Shown here: piece after piece, positions 23,367-31,395 of the stretch
Numbering within the stretch: position 1 is the first letter of the stretch
Layout: every line of letters starts with the position of its first letter
DNA from: a bacterium
GTDB lineage: Bacteria; UBA6262; WVXT01
Assembly (NCBI GenBank): GCA_035530055.1
Contig: DATKVN010000096.1
Coordinates: 1-34,209, forward strand
DNA length: 34,209 nt
Reading direction: 5' to 3'
Made by a program: the position numbers and the translations under genes
Notes under the pieces: model-generated
Databases searched by the model: none
Told to the model about the DNA's origin: nothing
Seen by the model: the letters and a program-made list of their open reading frames with translations, nothing else

Positions 23367-24047
23367 ATGTCAATAAGAGAGAATTTAGAAAGAATTAAAG
23401 AGAAAATCCGAGTGAAGTCAGAATTGGTTGGTCGAGATCCTCAGGAGATAACTCTGGTGGCAGTGACTAAAACAGTAGAGGCGGATAGGATTGAAGAGGC
23501 AATAGCTGCGGGAGTAAATATTATTGGTGAGAGCCGAATCCAGGAAGCGAAAGAAAAATATAGAAAAGTAGAAAGTAGAATTATCTGGCACTTGGTGGGA
23601 CACTTGCAGAGGAATAAGGCAAAGGATGCTGTTAAAATTTTTGATTTAATCCATTCCGTGGACAGCGCTAAATTGGCGAAAGAGATTGACAAGCAGGCCA
23701 GAAAAATCGGGAAGATACAGAAAATCTTAGTGGAAGTGAATGTCTGGGGTGAAGAATCGAAGTATGGATTAAATCCTGAAGAGATAATTACTTTTCTCCA
23801 AGAGATTAGCGGACTTCCCAACATAAAGATTAAAGGACTGATGACCGTGGCGCCCCTTTATGAAAATCCGGAAGATTGTAGACCCTGCTTTAGAAAACTA
23901 AAGGAACTTGTGGAAGAAATAAAAACTGAAAATATAAGAAATGTGGAAATGACATACCTGTCCATGGGTATGAGTAATGACTTTGAAGTGGCCATTGAGG
24001 AAGGTTCAAATATGGTGCGTATAGGAAGAGCAATCTTCGGGCCATAA
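23367..24047 (+). CDS. yggS: Pyridoxal-phosphate homeostasis protein (YggS/PLPBP)
   Basis: The 226-residue product has the YggS/PROSC pattern: ITLVAVTKTVEADRI with the PLP lysine K35, IIGESRIQEAKEKY (usually GENRVQE), WHLVGHLQRNK, IHSVDSAKLA, KGLMTVAP and LSMGMSNDFEVAIEEGSNMVRIG with the phosphate-binding turn. It is a single-domain TIM-barrel protein without known catalysis that binds PLP and keeps vitamin B6 and amino-acid pools balanced. No good ribosome binding site precedes ATG 23367. It is directly followed by proC and a YggT-like gene, a widely conserved trio. Confidence 0.95.
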   Translation: MSIRENLERIKEKIRVKSELVGRDPQEITLVAVTKTVEADRIEEAIAAGVNIIGESRIQEAKEKYRKVESRIIWHLVGHLQRNKAKDAVKIFDLIHSVDSAKLAKEIDKQARKIGKIQKILVEVNVWGEESKYGLNPEEIITFLQEISGLPNIKIKGLMTVAPLYENPEDCRPCFRKLKELVEEIKTENIRNVEMTYLSMGMSNDFEVAIEEGSNMVRIGRAIFGP

Positions 24048-24069
24048 AAATAATATAAGAGGAAAAGTT

Positions 24070-25038
24070 ATGGAACAAAATGACGAAAAATGGATGAAAG
24101 AAAAGAGAAGAAAAGGAGGAGAAAGGCGCCGTCCTGGTGGAGGAAGACCCCCTTTTGTTGAACGTCGTAAAGGAAAAAGAAGGAAAAATTCATCTGCTAT
24201 GGTCCCTAAAGAGAAAAAGAACCTATGGAAAGAGAAAAGGGTGGTTTTCATTGGCTGTGGAAATATGGGTAGTGCATTAATCTCGGGAATTCTGGAGAGC
24301 GGACTGATTAGTAAGGATAAGGTTTTGGTTACTGATATTAGACCTAAGCGGCTTGAGTATATCAGGGAAAAAGAAGGAGTCTCTACTACCGAGGACAACA
24401 GAGAAGCAGTGGAGAAGAGCGATGTTATTGTTTTGGCTGTAAAGCCCCAGGTAATTGGGAGGGTTCTTTCTGAAATTAAAGATGTTGTGACAGGAGATAA
24501 AGTGATTATCTCCATCGCTGCTGGAATTACTACAGGCTTTATAGAGAAAGCTCTTGGCAAAGAAGTTTCGGTGGTTAGAGTAATGCCCAATACTCCTGCT
24601 CTGGTCAAAACAGGTGCCTCAGGTCTCTCCCCAGGTAAGTATGCAGGCGAACAGGAAGAGGCTATTGCACAACAGATGATGCGTAGAGTGGGAATTGTAG
24701 TTAAAGTTCCTGAAGAGATGCTCGATGCAGTAACTGCCCTTTCAGGTAGCGGTCCAGCATATATATTCTATATCATTGAGTCGCTAATTGAGGCAGGGAT
24801 GGAAATGGGGTTATCAGAGGATGATGCGAGAAAACTGGTTGGTCAGACGGTCCTCGGTGCAGTGAGGATGGTTATGGACACAGGGGAAAGTCCTCAAGTT
24901 TTAAGAGCGAGAGTGACATCGCCTGGCGGAACAACTGAAGCTGCATTGAAATATCTTGAGGAAAAAGGATTTCAGAAAATTTTGATTGCCGCCGTGAAGG
25001 AGGCTGCTATAAGGTCAAAAGAGCTAAGCACAGGTTAA
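24070..25038 (+). CDS. proC: Pyrroline-5-carboxylate reductase with Arg-rich N-terminal extension
   Basis: From about residue 57 the protein is a normal ProC: VVFIGCGNMGSALISG (NAD(P)-binding), VLAVKPQV, VVRVMPNTPALV, TALSGSGPAYIFYIIE and the C-terminal RVTSPGGTTEAAL. It makes proline from pyrroline-5-carboxylate. The first 55 residues are an extra hydrophilic, basic segment (MKEKRRKGGERRR, PFVERRKGKRRKN). AGAGGA six to seven bases before ATG 24070 is the best ribosome binding site around, so the extension is probably translated. A shorter form from GTG 24240 (with GAGAAAAGG before it) cannot be ruled out. The extension resembles the tail of the PilZ protein two genes upstream. Confidence 0.93.
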   Translation: MEQNDEKWMKEKRRKGGERRRPGGGRPPFVERRKGKRRKNSSAMVPKEKKNLWKEKRVVFIGCGNMGSALISGILESGLISKDKVLVTDIRPKRLEYIREKEGVSTTEDNREAVEKSDVIVLAVKPQVIGRVLSEIKDVVTGDKVIISIAAGITTGFIEKALGKEVSVVRVMPNTPALVKTGASGLSPGKYAGEQEEAIAQQMMRRVGIVVKVPEEMLDAVTALSGSGPAYIFYIIESLIEAGMEMGLSEDDARKLVGQTVLGAVRMVMDTGESPQVLRARVTSPGGTTEAALKYLEEKGFQKILIAAVKEAAIRSKELSTG

Positions 25039-25048
25039 GGATGTAGCT

Positions 25049-25128
25049 GCAGAGCGAAGCTCTGCTTTAAATAGAGTACTGGAGCGATAGCTCCGCGTTA
25101 TAATCGCGAAGCTTTGCTTCGCTACTCC
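25049..25128. repeat. Three stem-loop repeats between proC and the YggT-like gene
   Basis: GCAGAGC/GCTCTGC (25049-25055/25059-25065), GGAGC/GCTCC (25081-25085/25090-25094) and GCGAAGC/GCTTCGC (25106-25112/25116-25122, then TACTCC). Same family as 7745-7883. The gap of 161 bases holds no other visible feature. Confidence 0.75.
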
Positions 25129-25199
25129 AAGGACTTGTTCCCATAATTTGAAAGCTGCAATTTTAAATTTGTTATTTGAAACTTGAAAGAGGAAGTGGT

Positions 25200-25469
25200 A
25201 TGCAATTTCTACTAAGTATTCTTGGTTATCTGATTAACTGTTTCTTAGTTATTCTGTTTATTGTAGTTTTAGCCAAGTTCATTCTGGCCAGGCCAGGCAA
25301 AGATTTAAATACCATTTTTTTGGGACCACTCATTAAGGACTTTTCAGAAATCATTTTCAATCAGGCGCGCAAGTTTATCCCGATTGAGGAAGAATCTACT
25401 CTTTCCATTACCCTTCTGGTGATATTTGTTCTACTCTTCTGGCTGGTAGGTTCTTTCATAATAAAATAA
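25200..25469 (+). CDS. Small two-helix membrane protein, probable YggT family
   Basis: The 89-residue product has a first hydrophobic helix at about residues 4-27 (ILGYLINCFLVILFIVVLAKF), a loop of about 35 residues with ARPGKD and FLGPLIKDFSEI, and a second helix near residues 64-88. This is the layout of YggT, and yggS-proC-yggT is a common gene order, but the typical YggT residues are only partly present. The family role is unclear; ion homeostasis and division-related roles have been suggested. AAGAGGAAG before ATG 25200 fixes the start. mtnA follows three bases after the stop. Confidence 0.65.
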   Translation: MQFLLSILGYLINCFLVILFIVVLAKFILARPGKDLNTIFLGPLIKDFSEIIFNQARKFIPIEEESTLSITLLVIFVLLFWLVGSFIIK

Positions 25470-25472
25470 AAA

Positions 25473-26507
25473 ATGATTAATACAATCTGCTGGAAAAAAG
25501 GCAAAGTCTATATCTTAGATCAAAGGGAACTCCCTCATAAAGAAGAAGTAATTGAGTGTAAGAACTACCAGAAAGTTGTCCTTTGTATTGAAAAGATGTC
25601 CATCCGCGGCGCTCCCGCGATTGGCATTGCTTCTGCGATGGGACTGGCTCTGGGGGCAAGAAGCATCAAGGACAAAACGAAAAGTGGGTTCTTCAAAAAA
25701 TTAAAAGCAATAGCAAATCGTTTCCTACATACCCGACCAACCGGAGCAAATCTTTTCTGGGCAATTGAGAAGTTGCTTAGCTTAGCCAGAAAGAATCGTA
25801 AGAAATCTTTAGAAGAAATCAAATATATTCTTGAAAAGGAAGCCATTAACATACTAAAAGAGGACATTAAATTAAATAAGCAAATTGGCAAAAACGGACT
25901 GAAGTTAATTGATAAACCAGCCAATATTCTTACCCATTGCAATACAGGTTCACTGGCTACAGGAGGTTATGGAACAGCCCTGGGAGTGATTAGAGCAGCT
26001 TATAGCAAGGGGAAGATAAAGAAAGTTTTTGTGGATGAGACACGTCCGGCACTACAGGGAGCTCGTCTTACTGCGTGGGAGCTTGTTCATGATAAGATTC
26101 CATCTGTTTTGGTGACCGATAATATGGCCGGGCATCTTATGCAGAAGGGCGTTGTCGATTGCGTAATTGTGGGCGCCGACCGCATTGCTGCAAATGGCGA
26201 TGTGGTTAACAAGATCGGGACCTATACTTTGGCTGTTTTAGCAAACCATCACCGTGTTCCCTTCTATGTTGCCGCTCCCTCAGCCACTGTTGATATGAAG
26301 ACTCATAAGGGTGAAGATATTGTGATTGAACAGAGAAATTCCAAAGAAGTTCTGGAATTCCAAGGAAGGAGAATTGCTCCCAAGAATATGGCTGTGGTCA
26401 ACCCTGCTTTTGACCTTACGCCACATAAGTTAGTGAGTGCTATCATAACTGAGAGAGGAGTTATCAGGCATCCCAATAGAAGAAAAATGGTCTCACTTTT
26501 CACATAA
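25473..26507 (+). CDS. mtnA: S-methyl-5-thioribose-1-phosphate isomerase MtnA
   Basis: The 344-residue product belongs to the eIF2B-like isomerase family: MSIRGAPAIGIASAMG, RPTGANLFWAI, the catalytic C156 in THCNTGSLATGGYGTALG, FVDETRPALQGARLTAWEL and the catalytic D236 in GADRIAANGDVVNKIGT. It converts methylthioribose-1-phosphate to methylthioribulose-1-phosphate in methionine salvage. No other salvage gene is in the window. Its last codons and stop are part of a CTTTTCAC/GTGAAAAG hairpin, so the end SLFT may have been reshaped by a repeat. Confidence 0.94.
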   Translation: MINTICWKKGKVYILDQRELPHKEEVIECKNYQKVVLCIEKMSIRGAPAIGIASAMGLALGARSIKDKTKSGFFKKLKAIANRFLHTRPTGANLFWAIEKLLSLARKNRKKSLEEIKYILEKEAINILKEDIKLNKQIGKNGLKLIDKPANILTHCNTGSLATGGYGTALGVIRAAYSKGKIKKVFVDETRPALQGARLTAWELVHDKIPSVLVTDNMAGHLMQKGVVDCVIVGADRIAANGDVVNKIGTYTLAVLANHHRVPFYVAAPSATVDMKTHKGEDIVIEQRNSKEVLEFQGRRIAPKNMAVVNPAFDLTPHKLVSAIITERGVIRHPNRRKMVSLFT

Positions 26508-26515
26508 GTGAAAAG
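26496..26515 (+). terminator. Hairpin at the mtnA stop, possible weak terminator
   Basis: CTTTTCAC (26496-26503), loop ATAA, GTGAAAAG (26508-26515); the stop codon lies in the loop. It is followed by AACCTTTG, not a true T-run. It could slow transcription before the GC-rich leader of ileS. Confidence 0.35.
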
Positions 26516-26531
26516 AACCTTTGTGGAAGGG

Positions 26532-26711
26532 GTCGCTGGAGCGACGAATAAGGAGCTCCGTGTTAGCGACGGGAGCGAGATGGTGAGCGCCCAGGATGAC
26601 TGGTCCCGATGAAATCGGGACGACCGAGCGAAGCGAGGGAAAGGTGCGGACGCGAGACGGTGAGCGCCCCGGGGAACAGAGAGCGAAGCGAACGTCCCGA
26701 TTTTATCGGGA
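26532..26711. repeat. GC-rich tandem repeat modules in the mtnA-ileS gap
   Basis: Two related modules share GCGAGAYGGTGAGCGCCC (about 26574-26592 and 26651-26669). Each ends in a hairpin: TCCCGAT/ATCGGGA (26604-26620) and TCCCGAT/ATCGGGA (26695-26711). A further stem GTCGCT/AGCGAC sits at 26532-26545, and GAGCGAAGCGA occurs twice. The stretch is clearly more GC-rich than the genes around it. It holds no T-box consensus and no plausible gene. Confidence 0.6.
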
Positions 26712-26741
26712 AGCACAGGCTGATTCACAGGAGATTGAAAA

Positions 26742-29591
26742 ATGGAATACAATAAAACAATAAACCTTCCCACTACCCGGTTTCAGATGAAAGCCGATTT
26801 GCCAAATCGGGAACCCCAGATACAGAAAAGGTGGGAAGAAATGGAATTATACGAAGCTATCCAGGAAAAGAATAAGAATAGACCAAGGTATATTCTCCAC
26901 GACGGTCCACCTTATGCTAATGGAAACATCCATATGGGACATGCCTTAAATAAAATTCTTAAGGATATAATCGTTAAGTTTAAACTGATGGGAGGATTCA
27001 ATGTTCCCTTTGTTCCTGGATGGGATTGCCATGGACTGCCTATTGAATACCAGCTGTTAAAGAGTTTGGGGCTTAGGAAAGAAGAGATAGACAGGGTTGA
27101 ATTCCGCAAGAAAGCGCGAGCTTATGCGCAAGAGTTTGCTTCCATTCAGAAAGAAGAGTTCAAGCGATTGGGAATTTTTGGCGACTGGGAAAATCCCTAT
27201 TTAACGATGTCCTACGATTACGAGGCTAAAATCATCGAGATATTCAAGCGTCTTGTGGGGCAAGGTTATATTTACAGAGGAAAGAAACCAGTCTATTGGT
27301 GTGCAAATTGCGAGACAGCTCTGGCCGAAGCCGAAGTAGAATATTCCAATCACACTTCCCATTCTGTTTATGTGAAATTCCCCCTCAAAAAATTGGGAAA
27401 AGATAAGGAGACTAAATTACAACTACCTACTTCCGTTCTCATCTGGACAACAACTCCCTGGACTTTGCCCGCTAATGTAGCTCTTGCTTTTCATCCACAA
27501 TACGAATATGCATGGGTAAAGTTATCTCCTTCGGATTCTTTTTTAAAAAAAGAGATAATAATTGTGGCTAAAGAGTTGATGTCGAATATAATGGAAAAAT
27601 TAGGGATTAAAAATTATGATATTCTGAAAGTTTGGCAGGGTAAAGATTTCGAAGGAATTGTTTGCTCTCATCCTTTTATGGGAAGGGATTCTCTCGGCAT
27701 CTTAGCCGATTTCGTGACCTTGAAGGAAGGAACGGGGATAGTGCACATTGCTCCCGGACACGGGCAGGAAGATTACCAAATTGGGTTGAAATATGAGCTT
27801 CCGGTTTTAGCTCTTGTAGATGTTAAGGGAAAATTTACTAAAGAAGTTCCACAATTTTCCGGGATGGATGTTTTTTCTTCTAACAAGCTAATTATAGAAA
27901 AAATGCAGAATTCCTCTCACCTTCTCTTTTCTGAAGAGATTGTCCATACTTATCCCCACTGTTGGCGCTGCAAGAAGCCACTTATTTTCCGGGCTACGGA
28001 ACAGTGGTTCCTGGATGTAGATAAAAATAAGCTCAGAGAAAGGATGCTGAAAGCAATAAGAAAGGTGGAATGGATTCCCAAAATTGGAGAAAATAGAATC
28101 TCTAGTATGGTGGAAACAAGACCAGATTGGTGTCTTTCCCGTCAAAGGTATTGGGGAGTTCCCCTTCCTATCTTCTATTGTAAAAATTGTGGGGAACCGC
28201 TAATGTCTGAAGAGAGCATAAGTGCTGTTCGAGATTTGTTTCTCAGGGAGGGAAGCGATGCCTGGTATATAAAAAGAGAAGAAGAGATTCTGCCAAAAAA
28301 TATAAAGTGCCCCAAATGCAAAAAAAGAGAATTTGTTAAAGAGAAAGATATTATGGATGTCTGGTTCGATTCTGGGGTCAGTCATGAAGCTGTTCTGAGA
28401 GAGCGAGAAAACCTATCCTGGCCCGCAGACTTATACCTGGAGGGCTCAGACCAGCACAGGGGTTGGTTCCAGGCCTCGTTGATTCCTGCAATTGCCTTGG
28501 AAAAGGCACCTCCCTTTAAGAGTGTTTTAACTCACGGGTTTGTCGTTGATGGTGAAGGCAGAAAAATGTCCAAATCGATAGGTAACGTAATTGCCCCCCA
28601 GGAAATTATCGAAAAGTATGGCGCTGAGATTTTAAGGCTATGGGTTGCTTCGGAAGACTACCGTGAAGATGTGCGCATTTCTTCAGAAATTCTCGGTCAC
28701 CTTGTCGAAAGTTATCGACGAATCAGAAATACTTTCCGTTTCCTTTTAGGAAACTTGAATGATTTCAATATTTCAAAAAAGGTAAAATACAAAGAGATGT
28801 CGGAAATCGATCAGTGGATGCTGCATAGATTGCAGGAATTGATTTCCCAGGTGGTAGACGATTATGAATCCTTCGAATTACATCGAGTTTATAGAGCTAT
28901 CCACAATTTCTGCACCATAGAGCTTTCCTCATTCTATTTAGATGTGCTTAAGGATAGGCTGTATACTTTTGACAGAAATTCTCTTCCCCGAAGGTCGGCT
29001 CAGACGGTTCTTTATGAAATAGCAGTGAGTTTGATTAAACTCACTACACCAATTCTGTCACATACTGCCGAAGAGGCCTGGCAGATGGTGCCAGAGGTTA
29101 AGGAGGCGAGTGTCTTTTTGACTAATCTTCCTGGGGTGGAGAAAAAGTATTGGAACGAGCGACTGGCGAAAAAGTGGGAGAAGATTTTGCTCCTCAGGAA
29201 AAGTGTGGTGAAGGTACTGGAGATTGCCCGAAAAGAGAAGATTATCGGGAGTTCTCTGGAAGCAGAGGTAGACCTTTATACTCAGGAAAAGAAGTTAGCT
29301 ACTCTTCTCCATAATTACCAGAGAGATTGGAATGAGATTCTCATTGTTTCTGAAGTGAAGATTCTCCAGGAAATGCCTTCAGTCTCTTCCGGGATAGGGA
29401 AGGACAAATCGGAAGTTATGATGAGAAGCGAGGAGATGTCTGAACTATATATTAGAGTGAAAAGGGCGCCGGGAAAGAAGTGTGTGCGCTGCTGGAACTG
29501 GAATCCCACTGTGGGAGAGAACAGAGAACATACCCAGCTTTGCGCAAGGTGTGTACAAGTAGTTAAGAATCTGTCAACTTCTCCTGACTGA
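26742..29591 (+). CDS. ileS: Isoleucyl-tRNA synthetase IleS
   Basis: The 949-residue product is a class I synthetase of normal bacterial length. It shows PYANGNIHMGHAL with the HIGH box at H64-M-G-H67, GWDCHGLPIEYQ, an editing domain with WTTTPWTLPANVAL, ATEQWFLDV, DVWFDSG, GSDQHRGWFQ and the KMSKS loop at K608-612. The C-terminal zinc finger is complete (C914/C917 and C934/C937). It charges tRNA-Ile and edits valine. CAGGAGA seven bases before ATG 26742 is a strong ribosome binding site. ileS is often followed by lspA; here a reverse-strand tnpB starts its 3' end two bases after the ileS stop. Confidence 0.97.
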   Translation: MEYNKTINLPTTRFQMKADLPNREPQIQKRWEEMELYEAIQEKNKNRPRYILHDGPPYANGNIHMGHALNKILKDIIVKFKLMGGFNVPFVPGWDCHGLPIEYQLLKSLGLRKEEIDRVEFRKKARAYAQEFASIQKEEFKRLGIFGDWENPYLTMSYDYEAKIIEIFKRLVGQGYIYRGKKPVYWCANCETALAEAEVEYSNHTSHSVYVKFPLKKLGKDKETKLQLPTSVLIWTTTPWTLPANVALAFHPQYEYAWVKLSPSDSFLKKEIIIVAKELMSNIMEKLGIKNYDILKVWQGKDFEGIVCSHPFMGRDSLGILADFVTLKEGTGIVHIAPGHGQEDYQIGLKYELPVLALVDVKGKFTKEVPQFSGMDVFSSNKLIIEKMQNSSHLLFSEEIVHTYPHCWRCKKPLIFRATEQWFLDVDKNKLRERMLKAIRKVEWIPKIGENRISSMVETRPDWCLSRQRYWGVPLPIFYCKNCGEPLMSEESISAVRDLFLREGSDAWYIKREEEILPKNIKCPKCKKREFVKEKDIMDVWFDSGVSHEAVLRERENLSWPADLYLEGSDQHRGWFQASLIPAIALEKAPPFKSVLTHGFVVDGEGRKMSKSIGNVIAPQEIIEKYGAEILRLWVASEDYREDVRISSEILGHLVESYRRIRNTFRFLLGNLNDFNISKKVKYKEMSEIDQWMLHRLQELISQVVDDYESFELHRVYRAIHNFCTIELSSFYLDVLKDRLYTFDRNSLPRRSAQTVLYEIAVSLIKLTTPILSHTAEEAWQMVPEVKEASVFLTNLPGVEKKYWNERLAKKWEKILLLRKSVVKVLEIARKEKIIGSSLEAEVDLYTQEKKLATLLHNYQRDWNEILIVSEVKILQEMPSVSSGIGKDKSEVMMRSEEMSELYIRVKRAPGKKCVRCWNWNPTVGENREHTQLCARCVQVVKNLSTSPD

Positions 29592-29593
29592 GG

Positions 29594-30787
29594 TCAAGAG
29601 CTTGTAGCTGAACTCCGTCTCAATTGCTTTTTCGAGCCTTTGACATCAACGCTCGCTACTTCAGGGCTTATTGACTGAAGCCCATTGCCAATAAGAGCTT
29701 GCCTATTGACAACAAATTTGGTTGCAATATTTCGAGAACCAAGAAGATCACGATGGAGACTGAATCCACAAAAGGAGCAAATGAATTGAAGCCCATTAGA
29801 TTTGGTCAAATGTCCACATTTGGGGCAGACTTGAGAGGTGTATTCGGGCTTTATTTTGAAAACAGGAACCCCAACTGCTTGAGCTTTATACTCTACAAAT
29901 CTCTGAAGCTCGTTAAAAGCCCAAGAATGAAAAAAATACCTCTGCTCTTTTCTCTGTTTCGCTGTTTTTCTGATGCCTTTCAGATCCTCCATAACAATAA
30001 TAGGTCTTCTGTAGCCTTTTGCAAACTCAACAATTTGTTTAGACACAGTATGGTTTCTATCAGTCTGCCACCGTCTCTCTCGTCCAGAAAGGCGTTGAAG
30101 AACTCTCTTGCTGGAACGAGTGCCCTTAGACTGAAGCCCAGATCGTGTCTTGCGGAACCGCTCTTTTTTGTGTTTAAGTTCCCCACCTTTGAAAAATTTG
30201 CACCTGCTGTTAGGAACAGAAGCAACAGCAAGGTAGCGTTGCCCAATATCTACTCCAATAACATCAACGGTTTCTTGGAGACTAATATCTTCAATTTCTT
30301 TACTCACAGAAATGTTAAAGTAATAACCAGTTCTTTTCTTAATAAGATGACCAGAACCTATCTGCCAGGAGCCATCAAGATACCGTCTCTGGTGGTCTCC
30401 AGATACAAATTCTACCTTTTGGCGTCCATAAATAGTATTAAGAGAAAGATATTGTCTGTCTATGATTTTAAAATCTCTCGGATAGTTAAGAAGAATACTC
30501 TTTCTACTGAAATTGGGAAGTTTGAATCTCTTATTTTTCCAGGCGGACTTGAAAGTAGAAGTTACCAGCCTTATAGCATTGATAGTCATTTGGGATTTAA
30601 GCCCGAATTTTTTCCTAATCTCATGATAGGCTCTTTTTTGAAGTTTAAAAGGAGTAAAGCAGAGTTTTTCTTCTATAGCTATATTAGCGATGTAGTTCAG
30701 CGCATTAGTATAAGCTTGAAAAGTATCGGATATAGTATCCGGGAAATCTTTGAGTTTGATAGAGACAGTCCTCTGTATTTTTATCAT
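29594..30787 (-). CDS. tnpB: TnpB-like RNA-guided nuclease (IS200/IS605 OrfB family), apparently intact, no TnpA
   Basis: The 397-residue product has an N-terminal helical/barrel region, then the RuvC-like nuclease with D180 (VIGVDIG), E267 (IVMEDLKGIR) and D347 (HRDLLGSRNIA), and the zinc finger C321-P-K-C324 and C337-S-F-C340. The three acidic residues and four cysteines of active TnpB proteins are therefore all present; RDLLGSRNI differs from the usual RDLNAA. TnpB proteins use a guide RNA from the element's right end to cut DNA. The 3' part contains GGGCTT/AAGCCC and CTTCAG/CTGAAG complementary pairs (29659-29683) that could belong to such an RNA. It divides ileS from lspA and is only distantly like the broken tnpB at 14239. 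Confidence 0.92.
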   Translation of the reverse strand: MIKIQRTVSIKLKDFPDTISDTFQAYTNALNYIANIAIEEKLCFTPFKLQKRAYHEIRKKFGLKSQMTINAIRLVTSTFKSAWKNKRFKLPNFSRKSILLNYPRDFKIIDRQYLSLNTIYGRQKVEFVSGDHQRRYLDGSWQIGSGHLIKKRTGYYFNISVSKEIEDISLQETVDVIGVDIGQRYLAVASVPNSRCKFFKGGELKHKKERFRKTRSGLQSKGTRSSKRVLQRLSGRERRWQTDRNHTVSKQIVEFAKGYRRPIIVMEDLKGIRKTAKQRKEQRYFFHSWAFNELQRFVEYKAQAVGVPVFKIKPEYTSQVCPKCGHLTKSNGLQFICSFCGFSLHRDLLGSRNIATKFVVNRQALIGNGLQSISPEVASVDVKGSKKQLRRSSATSS

Positions 30788-30793
30788 AAATGT

Positions 30794-30822
30794 ATTATGC
30801 CGTACCTTGATGACATTGTCAA
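30794..30822 (-). promoter_or_regulatory. Promoter of the reverse tnpB, predicted leaderless transcript
   Basis: Reading the minus strand: TTGACA (30822-30817), 17 bases, CATAAT (30799-30794). The ATG at 30787 begins exactly seven bases after the -10 box, where transcription would start. There is thus no room for a ribosome binding site and the mRNA is predicted to be leaderless. Confidence 0.75.
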
Positions 30823-30945
30823 ATTTTTTAAAAAAGAAAGTGGGGCACTAATTCCTCTCCACGAATGAATTGGGGAGCTTCCTTAGCGCTAATTTTGTGA
30901 AGAATCTGTGAGAGTAATTTTTTCCCACTGGAGAATAAAATTATA

Positions 30946-31395
30946 GTGTACTTAATTACTCTAATTCTACTATCTGTTGACCAGTTCTCTAAGTATATAA
31001 TTAGACAAAAGATGTCTCTCGCAGAGTCAATTCCGATTATAAAGAGTGTATTCCACATCACTTATGTTGAGAACAGGGGCATTGCTTTCGGGCTTTTTCC
31101 TCAAGGGAGCTCTCTTTTTATCGTTATTTCCCTAATTATTATTTTAGGTATTATCTTTTTTGAAAGAAAAAAGGTTATTAAATCATTAAAGGAAAGGTTC
31201 TGTTTAGGGTTAATTTTGGGTGGTGCTTTAGGTAATCTTATTGACCGATTGAGGTTCGGGTTTGTAATCGATTTTTTAGATTTCCGCATCTGGCCTGTGT
31301 TTAACCTTGCCGATTCTGGTGTCTGTATTGGCGGCATTCTTATGGTATTTTTTCTGTTAAGGAAGCGTCCCTGTAAGGAAAGAACCGTTGGTTAG
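30946..31395 (+). CDS. lspA: Lipoprotein signal peptidase LspA
   Basis: The 149-residue membrane protein has four hydrophobic segments and the LspA motifs: SVDQFSKYII, YVENRGIAFGLF, GGALGNLIDRLRFGFVIDF with catalytic D100 and FNLADSGVCIG with catalytic D123. It removes signal peptides from prolipoproteins and implies a lipoprotein system, as expected in a diderm. The start is probably GTG 30946, though GGAG lies 12 bases upstream, further than usual; the rarer ATA or ATT codons at 30943 or 30940 would be better placed. The gene overlaps the rluD-family gene by eight bases. Confidence 0.93.
   Translation: MYLITLILLSVDQFSKYIIRQKMSLAESIPIIKSVFHITYVENRGIAFGLFPQGSSLFIVISLIIILGIIFFERKKVIKSLKERFCLGLILGGALGNLIDRLRFGFVIDFLDFRIWPVFNLADSGVCIGGILMVFFLLRKRPCKERTVG

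Noticed and set aside
24006-24608. 200-residue open frame on the minus strand
   Set aside because: Antisense to the end of yggS and the start of proC; low-complexity sequence without a domain.
26508-26741. T-box riboswitch before ileS
   Set aside because: Neither the T-box consensus nor a terminator/antiterminator pair with a T-run is visible; the stretch is made of repeated GC-rich modules.
29699-30868. 389-residue open frame on the + strand
   Set aside because: It lies wholly opposite the reverse-strand tnpB, whose catalytic and zinc motifs are clear. The antisense translation shows no recognisable domain.
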